Shown here piece by piece: positions 1 through 9,238 of a stretch of 28,322 nt of DNA. The DNA comes from a virus, in IMG/VR virus record IMGVR_UViG_3300009609_000048, positions 1 to 28,322 of that record. The stretch is one strand, 5' to 3'. Position 1 is the first letter of the stretch; each line of letters begins with the position of its first letter. The notes beneath the pieces were generated by a model, which was not told where the DNA came from, searched no databases, and saw only the letters and a program-made list of their open reading frames with translations. The translations under genes were made by a program, and so were the position numbers.

Positions 1-1710
1 CTCGGGAGCGAGGTTACCCACCATGACGTCATCGATCGTGGCACCCTGCACCAGCCCGCTCAGGGCATCCCCGGTGTACTCGGCGTCGTCGGGGCCGAGC
101 AGGATCCGCTGCTCCTTCAGCCCCCGGGGCACCGACTTGTCGGACCAGTCGAGCGGGTACGAGGACCCGGTCTTCAGGTAGCGGCGCCGGCCCGCCTCCA
201 TCTCGAACGCGATCTCGTACCTGTCCTTGAGCACCGGGGTCCCGATCTGCGGGCCTTCGCGGAACTCGTACTGTAGTGCGTACGGCTCGGGGCCCCACTC
301 GGGATTCCGGCGGCCGGCGCGGAGCATGATGGACTCGTACTGGCCAGGGTCAGAAAACTGGGAGTGGAACATGATCTCGCGGTTCTCGGCGTCCTTGGCG
401 AGGATCAGGCGTTTGTAGAGCTGTGACGGAACGCCGCCCTTCGTCGCCTCGGCCTCGTCGACCGCGGTCTGGGCCTTGGCCGTATTCTTCTTGGCGGACT
501 GAAGGGCCCGCTCCGCGTCCTCGAATCGCACCGTCTTGCGGGCGATGTCCGAGGTGATCTCTGCGGCCTTGCCCGGGGCGATGGTACCAATGGCCCGAGG
601 CGCGAGACCCAGGATCTTGCTGGGAATACTGCCGATCAGGACCGTGGGCGCGGCGAAGACGTCGGCCCCGGCCGAGGCGAGGGCGACCCCACCGAGAGCC
701 AGATCGCCCCACCGTCCACGGTCCGGGATGGTCTTGTAGATGTCGTCGAGGGTCGCCGGGTCCCACCGGGACTCCAGGGCCTCCTGATAGGACATCATCG
801 GGGCCATACCGGCCACGAGTTGCGGGAGCTGGCCCTGAACCAGGGACGCCTTCTCCTTGCCCACGGCCTTGTCACGCGCCGCCAGATCGTGCATCGCCGC
901 AGCGGCCTCGTCGGCCCCGAGCTGGCCCAGGATGCCGGCCGCGGATTCAGCGGGTAGCGAGGCCAGAGTATTGGCGGCGCCCCAGACCTTCTGTCCCATC
1001 ATCCACAGTGCGGCCTCGGTCGTGGTCCCGAATTCTTTCTGGATCCGGGGGTCTTCCAGTTTCACCTTGGGGAGGTACTTCGATTCCAGCTCAGCCCGTT
1101 TCTCTTCGGGCACGATCGCGAGCTTTACCTGGTTGTCGAGACGACTCACGATGTCGAGCATCGCCATCCCCATGGTCAGGTTCCGCGAGCCGGTGCTCAG
1201 GGCCTCGGCCGCGTTCTCGCCAACGTGGCGACTGAAATCGTCCCACCAGTGACGCACCTCGGAAAGCCCGGTCACGGCCTGATCCCCGATCCCGCGCATA
1301 TAACCCACCAGGGCGTCGTAATCGTCCTCGTTCACGGGGGTGCCGTCCGCCGCCAACTGGTCGATGATCTTGCGAGCCTCGATGCGGGACTGGCGGTCGT
1401 CGCCGAACTGGGACCGGGCATACTTGTAGACCGAGTCGATCGCGGCCGCCGAGACAGGGGTCTGGTTGTCGGGAATCAGGTCATTGATGGTCTCGTCATC
1501 ATACCCGCGCGCCAGGAGCAGGTCGCGCGTGTTGGCGTACTGCTGCTCCAGTGGGAGCACCGGGTCCGTGATGGGCCGCACCGGTACGTCGGGGCGGGGC
1601 GCGCCGGCGATCGTGGTATAGTCGCGCGCGCCGCGCATCACTATACCGGTAGTAATTTCGGCGCTGTCAGCCGAGGCCGGTGCCCCGAGGTTGGTGTAAT
1701 CGCGGGTCAT
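1..1710 (-). CDS. Large internal virion (ejection-type) protein, 3' end beyond window
   Basis: An uninterrupted reading frame runs from ATG at 1710 to the window edge (570 codons read, no stop), so the protein is at least 570 residues and is cut off here. Its ATG overlaps the TAA of the upstream 500 aa gene (TAATG), implying coupled translation. I recognise no catalytic motif. The visible part is mixed: a Gln/Asp-rich N-terminus, helical stretches, an Ala/Gly-rich hydrophobic patch near residues 335-375 (LALGGVALASAGADVF) and a Lys/Ala/Glu coiled-coil-like stretch near 395-430 (RALQSAKKNTAKAQTAVDEA). Its place as third in a row after two Gln/Ala-rich proteins, downstream of nozzle and tailspike, fits a podoviral internal core or ejection protein. 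The role is inferred from position, not homology. The unseen C-terminal part could carry an enzyme domain such as a lytic transglycosylase. Confidence 0.85.
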   Translation of the reverse strand, partial: MTRDYTNLGAPASADSAEITTGIVMRGARDYTTIAGAPRPDVPVRPITDPVLPLEQQYANTRDLLLARGYDDETINDLIPDNQTPVSAAAIDSVYKYARSQFGDDRQSRIEARKIIDQLAADGTPVNEDDYDALVGYMRGIGDQAVTGLSEVRHWWDDFSRHVGENAAEALSTGSRNLTMGMAMLDIVSRLDNQVKLAIVPEEKRAELESKYLPKVKLEDPRIQKEFGTTTEAALWMMGQKVWGAANTLASLPAESAAGILGQLGADEAAAAMHDLAARDKAVGKEKASLVQGQLPQLVAGMAPMMSYQEALESRWDPATLDDIYKTIPDRGRWGDLALGGVALASAGADVFAAPTVLIGSIPSKILGLAPRAIGTIAPGKAAEITSDIARKTVRFEDAERALQSAKKNTAKAQTAVDEAEATKGGVPSQLYKRLILAKDAENREIMFHSQFSDPGQYESIMLRAGRRNPEWGPEPYALQYEFREGPQIGTPVLKDRYEIAFEMEAGRRRYLKTGSSYPLDWSDKSVPRGLKEQRILLGPDDAEYTGDALSGLVQGATIDDVMVGNLAPE

Positions 1711-3212
1711 TACTGGGCCGCCTTACCCTTGAATTGTGCCAATGCTTCGTCCGCGAGGCGCTTGACCTCCTGCTGGTACCGGGCCATGTCGACACGCCCA
1801 TCGGGCCGGGTTGCGGCCTTCATGGCGTCGTCGAGGATCGCCTTCGAGACCGCGTGCGCCTGCTGGACTCCGAGACCGGCCTCCTTCTGGAGCCGCACCG
1901 CGGTGCTGTTTGCCATGGCAGCGTCCTGGTTGGCCTGCGACGTGCGCAGCTGTTGCTGTTGCGCTCGGTACGCGTCCTCGGCCATTCCCCATATCCACTG
2001 CTGCTGCTCCTCATCGGTCATGTTGCGCACGCTCGGGAGCTTATCGATCCCACTGATTCCGATCCCCAGTTTGTACTTGTCCTGGAGCATCTTGTAGTTA
2101 GCCATGATCCCGTTGAACTCGCTCGGGTCCTTGAGTGCCGCCTCGTGCAGATACACGCGCAGGTCGCCCTCGCGACCACCCAGGACCTCCTGCGCGATCT
2201 TGCGCGAGAACTCCTCAGCAGTCGCGGATTCGGCCCGGGTCGCACGCACCATTTCGAGGTTCGCGGGATCGGCCTGCCACGCGTTGATCTCGTTCGCGAG
2301 CCGCAGGAACTCGTCGTTGGGCGTGATCTTGTCGGCGCTGGATTCGGGATTCTTGAACTCGACCATGCGCAGGGTGCGCGGATCGTGCAATGACCACCCG
2401 TTCTCGCCCGCCGCAATCAATGCGTCCAGTCCCGAGGATCCGCCATACTTCAGAATTGAGTCGGCCGTGCTCTGTTCCCAGCCCTGAGTTCCGTACGACT
2501 GCGCGAGCGTGTCCGTGAGTTCGTCGGGAGCGTTGTAACCCATGTTGATGAAGAAGCCCTGCAGGATCTTTTTCGCTTCATCAGGGGAGTGCGACTTACC
2601 CAGGGCCGTGGTAAACAGGTCGTTGCGTTTGGCCCAGGCTTCGTCGCGGCGTTCCATCACGCGCCGGGTCGTGGCGAACAGGGGCATCTTGATGCCGGTC
2701 GCGTAGAATCCGAGCACCTCGGGGCTAACCTTTTGCTCGCCCGTGACTGGGTCTACGAATGCCTCTGGATTCGTGTTGAACAGGGTCGCAACGCGCTGGC
2801 GCGACTTGTCGAGCTGATCGAGTGCGGTCTCGTACCGCTTGTTGAGTTCCTCGATGGCTTTGCGCTTTGTCGCGAGTTCGGCCTGGGTTGCGGCCTCGGC
2901 GCCACCGAGTGCCCCGATCCCGAACCCAGCCGCTGCCGGCGCCCCACCGATAGCGCCCGCGGCCCCGGTACCGAGCAACGCGAGCAACCCTCGGGGCGAC
3001 ATCAACTGGTCGAGCATCGAAGACGTGGGCGCGGCCTCGGTCTGCGCGAGCATCGATTCCAGTAACTGGGCGCGCGCGGTGTCGTCCATGATCGCGTTCG
3101 GGCCGCCGAGCATCTTACCCAGCATGTCCGGCTCCGATGCTTCGTCAACCTTGCTGCTGACCGAGGGCTGCGTGAGCCCCAAGTTTCCTAGACCCATGAA
3201 CGTATTAGGCAT
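1710..3212 (-). CDS. Internal virion protein, 500 aa
   Basis: A 500 aa protein with no enzyme motif that I recognise. Residues about 70-105 form an Ala/Gly-rich hydrophobic stretch (LLALLGTGAAGAIGGAPAAA), followed by a long helical region with coiled-coil character (KRKAIEELNKRYETALDQL at about 115-135). The C-terminal third is Gln/Ala-rich. This composition, an amphipathic or membrane-prone N-terminus followed by long helices, is common in podoviral ejection proteins that leave the head with the DNA. It sits between the 236 aa internal protein (6 nt gap) and the larger internal protein (TAATG overlap). AAAGG lies 9 nt before the ATG. The function is inferred from context and composition. It could also be a head-core protein with no ejection role. 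Confidence 0.8.
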   Translation of the reverse strand: MPNTFMGLGNLGLTQPSVSSKVDEASEPDMLGKMLGGPNAIMDDTARAQLLESMLAQTEAAPTSSMLDQLMSPRGLLALLGTGAAGAIGGAPAAAGFGIGALGGAEAATQAELATKRKAIEELNKRYETALDQLDKSRQRVATLFNTNPEAFVDPVTGEQKVSPEVLGFYATGIKMPLFATTRRVMERRDEAWAKRNDLFTTALGKSHSPDEAKKILQGFFINMGYNAPDELTDTLAQSYGTQGWEQSTADSILKYGGSSGLDALIAAGENGWSLHDPRTLRMVEFKNPESSADKITPNDEFLRLANEINAWQADPANLEMVRATRAESATAEEFSRKIAQEVLGGREGDLRVYLHEAALKDPSEFNGIMANYKMLQDKYKLGIGISGIDKLPSVRNMTDEEQQQWIWGMAEDAYRAQQQQLRTSQANQDAAMANSTAVRLQKEAGLGVQQAHAVSKAILDDAMKAATRPDGRVDMARYQQEVKRLADEALAQFKGKAAQ

Positions 3213-3218
3213 TATTGG

Positions 3219-3929
3219 TTACCTTTGCTGATAAGAACCAAGACGACCCCAGTCCAATCCAGGAGGGCTGCTGCCGGCACCGCCAGCTCCGCCCCCACCA
3301 CCGGTCAACCCCGGCAATGCGAATGCGGACGCGCCACCGGTGAACGGGATCCCGCCGAGTGCGATCGCGGTCTGAAATATCTTGCCCCAGTCTTGCGGCT
3401 GGGTCTGCGTGGTTTTGGGTTGTGCGAGTCTCGACTGGAGTCCACCCGCCATCACCGGATTCGCGGCGCCCGAGAGCATATCGAACAGAGTCCGGTTGGC
3501 GCCGATCTTGGCTTCGGCGCGTTGAAACGGGAGATTCAGTAGTGCCTGTCCGCCCTGCTGCTGCGACTGACTCAGCATGTCGGCGATCCGGCCGCTGATC
3601 TCGCGGCCCCCGAGGAGTCGACTGAGCGTGTCCATCGAGGATCCGGCCACTCCCCGGCCCGTGTTCTGTTCCGTGAGCTGCGCCATGAGTGGGCCCATGA
3701 TCCGCTCGGCCTCGCGCTGTGCCATCTCGCCGGTGCGGCCGATCGTTTGGTTCACGAGCTGGTAGTCCTCGGCGCTCGGGCCCCCGACACCGCCCTGCGC
3801 GAGCTGCGACAGATCGCCCATCTGGCCCCCGAACCGCTGCGCGAGTTGCGCGAGCAACTGCATCATGGCGGCCTCTTGTCCACCGGCACCGGGGATCGTC
3901 GTTTCCTGCGTTGTCTTCTGCTGTCCCAT
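3219..3929 (-). CDS. Internal virion protein, Gln/Gly-rich, 236 aa
   Basis: A 236 aa protein, Gln- and Gly-rich, with a polar N-terminus (MGQQKTTQETTIPGAGGQ), a central helical region (MAQREAERIMGPLMAQLTEQ, about 69-88) and a hydrophobic, Gly-rich C-terminal segment (about 185-225) ending in GGGGGAGGAG and a short polar tail. The design resembles the smallest of the three ejection proteins in P22-like and other podoviral phages. It starts inside the stop codon of the GNAT-like gene (TAATG) and is followed after 6 nt by the 500 aa internal protein. No catalytic residues are evident. The identification as an internal or ejected virion protein rests on gene order and composition. Confidence 0.78.
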   Translation of the reverse strand: MGQQKTTQETTIPGAGGQEAAMMQLLAQLAQRFGGQMGDLSQLAQGGVGGPSAEDYQLVNQTIGRTGEMAQREAERIMGPLMAQLTEQNTGRGVAGSSMDTLSRLLGGREISGRIADMLSQSQQQGGQALLNLPFQRAEAKIGANRTLFDMLSGAANPVMAGGLQSRLAQPKTTQTQPQDWGKIFQTAIALGGIPFTGGASAFALPGLTGGGGGAGGAGSSPPGLDWGRLGSYQQR

Positions 3930-4303
3930 TAGATACTCCTGTGTACGAGAATGTAATCGCCCGAGCGCGTAAACATGCCGAGCGCATCGGCGAGTCTGAC
4001 CGCTGGATCGTTTTCTTGAGCGATGACGCCACGAACTGACCGCACGCCGCTGACCCGCAGTATCTTCTCCAGCATCGCGCCGAGCCGCGCCGCCACGATA
4101 CCCGAGCCCGCCCAGTAGTCGACGTACGCGTTCGGGGCCTCGCCGAAGAACCAGATCGTGCCGTGCAACACGCCCGCTGCGTCGATCGCAATTAGCCAGT
4201 GCCCGCCGAGTGTCGCGGGATCGACTGGCATGAAGTAATCGAGTCCGTGTATGTACTCGCTGATCGCGACCCAGTCAGATACCGTTGCAAGCCGGTAATC
4301 CAC
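3929..4303 (-). CDS. GNAT-like acetyltransferase-fold protein, 124 aa
   Basis: The start is taken as GTG at 4303, embedded in the tailspike stop (TAGTG), the same junction type as at several neighbouring genes. A longer reading frame upstream lies inside the tailspike gene. The 124 aa product has the strand/helix order of a small GNAT domain: an N-terminal strand (DYRLATVSDWVAI), a central hairpin (HWLIAIDAAGVLHGTIWFF), a helix (ARLGAMLEKILRVSG) and a C-terminal segment (ENDPAVRLADALGMF) like the N-x-x-x-x-R-L...G-F region of the family. The usual pyrophosphate loop (R/Q-x-x-G-x-G/A) is only weakly present (AGSGIVAAR), so acetyl-CoA binding may be impaired. GNAT-like proteins are known next to tail and internal-core genes in several podoviruses. 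The substrate is unknown. Confidence 0.7.
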   Translation of the reverse strand: MDYRLATVSDWVAISEYIHGLDYFMPVDPATLGGHWLIAIDAAGVLHGTIWFFGEAPNAYVDYWAGSGIVAARLGAMLEKILRVSGVRSVRGVIAQENDPAVRLADALGMFTRSGDYILVHRSI

Positions 4304-5997
4304 TACTTCGATCCGTGGTAGAAGATGCTGGTTCTGGCCAACGCGATATCTCCCGAGGCACCGTGCGCGGTCAGGTCGAACGTGACGTCCTGATCCGTGG
4401 TCCACGTGACGGCGGGCGAACCAAAGTCAATTTCTTGGTTGACCGCTGCCGGCGTTCTGTCTTCCACTACGATTGTGAACGCGGTGTCGCTGTTTCCGCC
4501 AGTGTTGGCTCGCACCAGACACCGCACCGAGTAGTCCTTGGTAGTCGCGAGCGTGAGCGACTTGAGCGTGGTTGCCCCGATCTTGATCGCCAAAGTTCCG
4601 GTTGTGCCACCGCTGGCTGTTTGGATGATGGCGCAGATTTCGAGAACGTCTCCAGTCTTCAGACTATTCGCGCGCACCGTGTGTGAGTGTGTCGTGAACA
4701 CTCCGGTCGTGGTACCGGACTTGGTCTCGCTGGTGAACGTGTGGTGCGAAGTGCCCACGGTGGGACCAACATCGCCCTCGTTCGCCATGGCGCGCAAACC
4801 GGTACTGCCGGTATGATTCACGCCGTCCGTGACCGCTCCACGACAGTTGTTGCCGACGACGTCACAGGTCGTGGTCGTGTTCGCGTTCACGCCGTATGCA
4901 CCGGCCGCGGTACAATTGTTACCAGTGACCCACAGGTCGACGCTATTCGTGATGTCGATACCATCCGAGGTTGCGGCAGGCACCTGGCATCCGGCCACGC
5001 ACCCACGGTTCGAGGCCACACGAATCCCGTCGGTCGTGGAGTTGGGGGCGAAGCAGTTCCTGACCTGGACATCCTTCAGCAAGGCTGCCGTGTTGCCAAG
5101 CTCGTACGGAAGTCCGGTACAACTAACCACGTGGTTGTTCGCGAGCGTGATGCGACTGTGTGCGTCTATGCCTGCGGCGCCGCTCCCGAGGATCCGCATC
5201 CCCTTTGCACCACCGGTCTGCACGCGGCTATTGGCGATTATGATATCCTGCAGCAGATGCGACGAACTGGGCGGCACCATACTGAGTGCGTCACCAGCGG
5301 CGTTCTTCGAGACCCAGTTGTCTACGATCAGGCCCGAGACATCATCCGCCACAATGTGACTGTCGCTGCCACCGTTGCAGTGCAGATTCGTGATGAGTGC
5401 GTCCGTGCAGCTCTGGCCGGCGACGCCCCCGTTCGTGAGGTACACGAAGTCGCCGGTGAACGCGGTCATGTAGACCTTGTTCATGCGGAATCGCGCAACG
5501 CGCTTGGCGGACACGCCGATGCAGCCCGCGCCCCCACCCGTACCATCGAGCATCAAATTCTCGATGCTGATGTCCGAGAGGCCCGAGGTACCAGTAGTCA
5601 AGAGTGGGCCGGTCGCGGCCGCAGTGATCTTGATCACCGAGGTCGGGCCGTACCCGAATATCTGCACGTTACTAGCGTCGATGCTGACGTTGTTGGCCGA
5701 GATCGTGGTGTAGGGCGGAATCAAAACCGCGCCGCCGCCCGTCGCTTCAACCGCAGATATGGCGGCATCGAGGGTCGCGTACTCGTCCGCGTTCACCACG
5801 TTCCAGAACTTACGCAGCCCCACGATCGAATAGAGCTGCTGCATGTCGATGTCGCCCTGGGCCGTCAAGGGCCAGGTGATATCCGACTGGGACACGCCCC
5901 CGGCGAACTTCGCCTCAAGGATGTCCATGACCGAGTTCCAGATCTCGGCCGTGAGGAAGTCTTTCTTCGCGAGCCGCGTGAGTCCAAGAATTGCCAT
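4303..5997 (-). CDS. Tailspike / receptor-binding protein, parallel beta-helix, 564 aa
   Basis: A 564 aa protein that begins with a short helical segment (residues 1-45, likely virion attachment) and then a pectate-lyase-like entry (NVVNADEYATLDAAISAVEA, about 66-85) typical of phage tailspikes. Residues about 90-410 are repeated short turns rich in Asn, Ser, Thr and Gly (for example VTGNNCTAAGAYGVNANTTT), the pattern of a right-handed parallel beta-helix. A beta-rich C-terminal domain (about 415-564) probably trimerises or binds the receptor. Such spikes bind or cleave surface polysaccharide; catalytic acids cannot be assigned by eye. Start and stop are TAATG/TAGTG couplings with the nozzle and GNAT genes, placing it in the tail module. 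Confidence 0.85.
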   Translation of the reverse strand: MAILGLTRLAKKDFLTAEIWNSVMDILEAKFAGGVSQSDITWPLTAQGDIDMQQLYSIVGLRKFWNVVNADEYATLDAAISAVEATGGGAVLIPPYTTISANNVSIDASNVQIFGYGPTSVIKITAAATGPLLTTGTSGLSDISIENLMLDGTGGGAGCIGVSAKRVARFRMNKVYMTAFTGDFVYLTNGGVAGQSCTDALITNLHCNGGSDSHIVADDVSGLIVDNWVSKNAAGDALSMVPPSSSHLLQDIIIANSRVQTGGAKGMRILGSGAAGIDAHSRITLANNHVVSCTGLPYELGNTAALLKDVQVRNCFAPNSTTDGIRVASNRGCVAGCQVPAATSDGIDITNSVDLWVTGNNCTAAGAYGVNANTTTTCDVVGNNCRGAVTDGVNHTGSTGLRAMANEGDVGPTVGTSHHTFTSETKSGTTTGVFTTHSHTVRANSLKTGDVLEICAIIQTASGGTTGTLAIKIGATTLKSLTLATTKDYSVRCLVRANTGGNSDTAFTIVVEDRTPAAVNQEIDFGSPAVTWTTDQDVTFDLTAHGASGDIALARTSIFYHGSK

Positions 5998-8243
5998 TAT
6001 GCTGCCGCCCCCGCGGCTTCGTAACCATCAGCGTCGAACTCGACCTCGAACCCGAGCAGGTTCAGGTTGTCATTGTCGACGATGTTAAAGTCCAGTGAGT
6101 AACCGCGCACATCCAGATCAATTTCTGATACTGAGAGCTCCTCGGACGAGTACACCTGGGCGTCCGGATCCACGTCGACGCGCATCTCGCTGTCAACGCT
6201 CAGGGCCGGAAAGCTCTCGCGCTGGTTGTGTGTTTCGGATCGATAACCCTCTTCGATGGAGGCATACCAGTTCGCCTGGTAGTTGAAATCGCCGCGTGGT
6301 AGATAGAAAAGGCGCAGTAGACGCCAGGTCTTCATCATGCCGATGAACTGGGAATCGAGACTGCGCCCGTTTAGCGCGGCCCATTCCCAGACTGTCTCGT
6401 ACTGCGTGGTGCGATAGTCTAGTTTGCTGTTGTGGTCGTAGTACGCCACCTTGCCAGTGGACCCTCCCTGGAACACAACCTCGGTGATCGGCGTGGTAAG
6501 TTTGACGGACGCGAGCGCGACCGATTCGGTATCCCAGGGCCCGAGCCACTGCTGCGTCGCCGTGTTGTAGGCCATGACCTGTGTTCCCGCGATCGGGAGC
6601 GTTATGTACACTAAGCTGCGCGAGCGATGGTGCGCCATGCGTGTCTTGTCTTGGAGTTGCTGGTTCACGAGCAACGGGGACCGATTGCTCTGCTGCCACA
6701 TGGACTGGATCACGGCGCTCGGGTACTGAGCTTGGATGTCGCCAAACTGGTCCGTGGCCTGGAGCGAATGGATCCCCTCGGGTCCCGCGAACCACAGATC
6801 GTTTCCGACCATGGCCACACTGTACGCGTTGACACAGCCAGCGGACTGCGAAATGTTGCTGAGGGCGTAGCTGAATACTCCGTTACCGGTCAGCCGCCAC
6901 ACACTGCTCGTGGTCCAGATGATCAACGATCCATAATAGTCGCCCCAGATCGCGGTGATCACGTCACTCTTTTTGGCCGGGATCGGTACCGCGACCGCAT
7001 CCAGGAGCGTATCGAAAAGATCATCGTCCGGGGTCAGGTTGTCCGGATCGAGGTACACGTTGGGTTTGCGGTCACCACTGAGCAACAACATGAGCGGATT
7101 GTCACGATCCACTCCCGCGAGACGAAGTTGGTGCTCGGTCATCAGTACGAAGTTGGGGGCGTTGTCGAGCAATTCGGGGGCCGAGAGTCCGTCCCACTGC
7201 CACACCGATGCCTGGCGGCCGCCATCATTGTCGGACCAGATCAGGGTACGCTGGTACGTGGTGAAGAATACATTGGTGCGCTGTTTCTCCAGTAGCGGGC
7301 GCCAAGACTGCTCCATGCGGTCCAGATAGATGTAGTTGCCGGCGGCCACAAGAACCACGTGCTGGGTGGAGCCCGCCGCGGTCTGGTACACGAAGTCGGT
7401 GGTGGATACGATGGGTGTGGCGATGAACGGATCGTCATCAGTGTCATTGTACATCAGCATCGCGACGCGAGCATTGTATGACTCAAACGTAGGACTGGCT
7501 CCGGGAACGCGCACCGCAATCTCGAATAGGGCGCCGGCTGTGAGCGATACGTCCTTGATCAGGGAACTGGCGATCGTGTCCACGAGCAGATCATCGATAT
7601 ACACGAGCGTGTTCGCGCCGTCGTCGCACCGAATCTCGATCGTCTTCCAGGCGCCTTGACCCAGGAGTTCCGTGCCCTCAATGAGCGTGTACTGGTTATC
7701 GGAGGCGCGCTTGTAGTAGAGGCCATCGCTCCAGAGCACGAACTCTTTGCCGGTGCCAGCGGCGGCGATGGCCCGGATCGTGAGACTGTTTGGCGTGGTC
7801 GAGGCGGCCGTGTAGGCCGGCAGGTTCGTGCCCTGCACCGACAGTCTCAGACCCCACTTGGTTGAGCTGGACGTGCCCGGGTAGTAGTAGGTCAATGTCT
7901 CGGACCCGGCCGACACGGGCACGTTGAATTGGAGGTAGCTCTTGTCCAGGTTCGTGGTGATCAGACCCGCGCTCGTGTCGACCGCGATCAACGATCCCAC
8001 GCTCGCGAGCAGATCCACGATCGCGGTAATGGTACTGCCCGTGGCCGAAGCATCGGGCTGCATCAGGGTCTGGCCCCATTGTGTGAGCGCGGGACGCTTT
8101 TGCATCAGCCCATCCGTGTCCGAGACTACGTTCTTGGCGCGCCATAGAGCGGTCTCTGGAATGTCTTGCTGATGGCCCGCAATCATCAGACCCAGCTTTG
8201 ACGGCATACCGCGTATGACGTATCTGCCACGCTTCGCGCCCAT
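5997..8243 (-). CDS. Tail nozzle / packaged-DNA stabilisation protein (P22 gp10-like), 748 aa
   Basis: A 748 aa protein resembling the large beta-rich nozzle proteins that close the short tail (P22 gp10 type). Diagnostic features are an N-terminal G-x-P...A-x-N-V-x-S-D-x-x-G-x-x-x-K-R-P block (AKNVVSDTDGLMQKRPAL, about residues 36-53) and a later propeller-like region with the characteristic sentence SAGCVNAYSVAMVGNDLWF (about 466-484) followed by GPEGIHSL. Residues about 115-265 look like an inserted jelly-roll or lectin-like domain (strand-rich, with ELLGQGAWKTIEIRCDDG), which might bind sugar. It is coupled by TAATG to the upstream adaptor and the downstream tailspike. The fold assignment is by pattern recognition; the lectin-like insert is inference. 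Confidence 0.82.
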   Translation of the reverse strand: MGAKRGRYVIRGMPSKLGLMIAGHQQDIPETALWRAKNVVSDTDGLMQKRPALTQWGQTLMQPDASATGSTITAIVDLLASVGSLIAVDTSAGLITTNLDKSYLQFNVPVSAGSETLTYYYPGTSSSTKWGLRLSVQGTNLPAYTAASTTPNSLTIRAIAAAGTGKEFVLWSDGLYYKRASDNQYTLIEGTELLGQGAWKTIEIRCDDGANTLVYIDDLLVDTIASSLIKDVSLTAGALFEIAVRVPGASPTFESYNARVAMLMYNDTDDDPFIATPIVSTTDFVYQTAAGSTQHVVLVAAGNYIYLDRMEQSWRPLLEKQRTNVFFTTYQRTLIWSDNDGGRQASVWQWDGLSAPELLDNAPNFVLMTEHQLRLAGVDRDNPLMLLLSGDRKPNVYLDPDNLTPDDDLFDTLLDAVAVPIPAKKSDVITAIWGDYYGSLIIWTTSSVWRLTGNGVFSYALSNISQSAGCVNAYSVAMVGNDLWFAGPEGIHSLQATDQFGDIQAQYPSAVIQSMWQQSNRSPLLVNQQLQDKTRMAHHRSRSLVYITLPIAGTQVMAYNTATQQWLGPWDTESVALASVKLTTPITEVVFQGGSTGKVAYYDHNSKLDYRTTQYETVWEWAALNGRSLDSQFIGMMKTWRLLRLFYLPRGDFNYQANWYASIEEGYRSETHNQRESFPALSVDSEMRVDVDPDAQVYSSEELSVSEIDLDVRGYSLDFNIVDNDNLNLLGFEVEFDADGYEAAGAAA

Positions 8244-9238
8244 TACGGCAATATCTCCTCGGCCCTATCCCAGAACTCGCCCCAGTCGATCTTGACAGAG
8301 GCGCCCGCACGCCGGAACGATGTCCGGATCCCATTCTCTGGGCGCAGGCTGATCGTGTTCGCGGTCGGCCCAAGGTGACTTTGCTGCATGTTGTAGTTGC
8401 GCATCATGCGCTCCAGCACCCGCGCAACCTTGGCGTCGTCCGCTTCCAGGTCCCCGTTCGCGATCTCTAGGATCGCATCGATCAGCAGGTGAATCGCCGA
8501 TTCTGGGTACAGAATCTTGTCGTTGTTGGACGTGATGTCTGGGTGCAGACGCTGGTAGTCGTACTGCACCAGGCGTTGCGAGCGCGGGTATGGAAAGAAG
8601 TGCACGAGCTGATTAGTCTCGCCGTCGTTCAGCCCATACACCGTGAAGATTCGTGGATCATCCAACACCAGTCCCGACTGCTGACGCACGGACAACGCAA
8701 ATTCGCGCGGCTCCTTGGGCGAGATCGTGAGCGGACTGAACGCGTTCTGAGCCTTGTCCGAGAACCGGTCGAAGTCATCCGGGAGCGCATATTGCTCCAT
8801 CGCGATCGTGAACGTGGTCTGATCCGCAGGAACCACGCTCTCGTCTACCCAGATTCTGTGCAACTGGATCTGCCCGGGAGCCGGGACCGCGATGATTGTG
8901 TAAATGTAGTTGCTGCCACTGAACTGGATCGCGCGACCGATGTACGTGTCCGTGAACGTGATGTTGTCCACGGTCACCAAATCGCTGTCGTGGATCCCGG
9001 TCACATACTGTTCCGTGCCCGCGGTCAAGTCGCTGGTCTCAGAGGCCACGAACATGATCGAGCCCGCCTTGCGCAGCATCGGCCAGTCACTGTAGGTGCC
9101 CATGACCTTGAGCGCCCGGTTCTCGATCGCGAGCAACTTACGGTGCCGCGAGGTGAGACTCGGATTCTCGATGCTGTCGATCTGGGGCCAGCCGAGCCGG
9201 TCCAGGATCTCGTTGGTGAAGTCCTTGGCGACGCGCAC
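8243..9238 (-). CDS. Head-to-tail adaptor / connector protein, 331 aa
   Basis: A 331 aa protein that starts with GTG at 9238, directly after the TAA of the preceding gene. The N-terminus is helical (FTNEILDRLGWPQI, SRHRKLLAIENRALKVMG), then comes a beta-rich middle with the LPDDFDRF motif (about residues 152-159) and VHFFPYPRSQRLVQYDYQRL (about 212-231), then a helical C-terminus (SAIHLLIDAILEIANGDLEA). The LP-x-D-F-D-R...FFPYP...V-x-Y-x-Y arrangement is characteristic of podoviral adaptor or tail tubular A-type proteins that join portal and nozzle, and it lies immediately before the nozzle gene (TAATG). I am fairly sure of the class but not of the exact homologue (T7 gp11-like or P22 gp4-like). 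Confidence 0.75.
   Translation of the reverse strand: MRVAKDFTNEILDRLGWPQIDSIENPSLTSRHRKLLAIENRALKVMGTYSDWPMLRKAGSIMFVASETSDLTAGTEQYVTGIHDSDLVTVDNITFTDTYIGRAIQFSGSNYIYTIIAVPAPGQIQLHRIWVDESVVPADQTTFTIAMEQYALPDDFDRFSDKAQNAFSPLTISPKEPREFALSVRQQSGLVLDDPRIFTVYGLNDGETNQLVHFFPYPRSQRLVQYDYQRLHPDITSNNDKILYPESAIHLLIDAILEIANGDLEADDAKVARVLERMMRNYNMQQSHLGPTANTISLRPENGIRTSFRRAGASVKIDWGEFWDRAEEILP

Noticed and set aside
4687-6024. Long plus-strand frame opposite the tailspike gene (445 codons), and similar long plus-strand frames at 1225-2097 and 13333-14562
   Set aside because: They mirror genes with clear protein features and ribosome sites on the minus strand; their products are low-complexity Arg/His/Val-rich antisense translations in GC-rich DNA.
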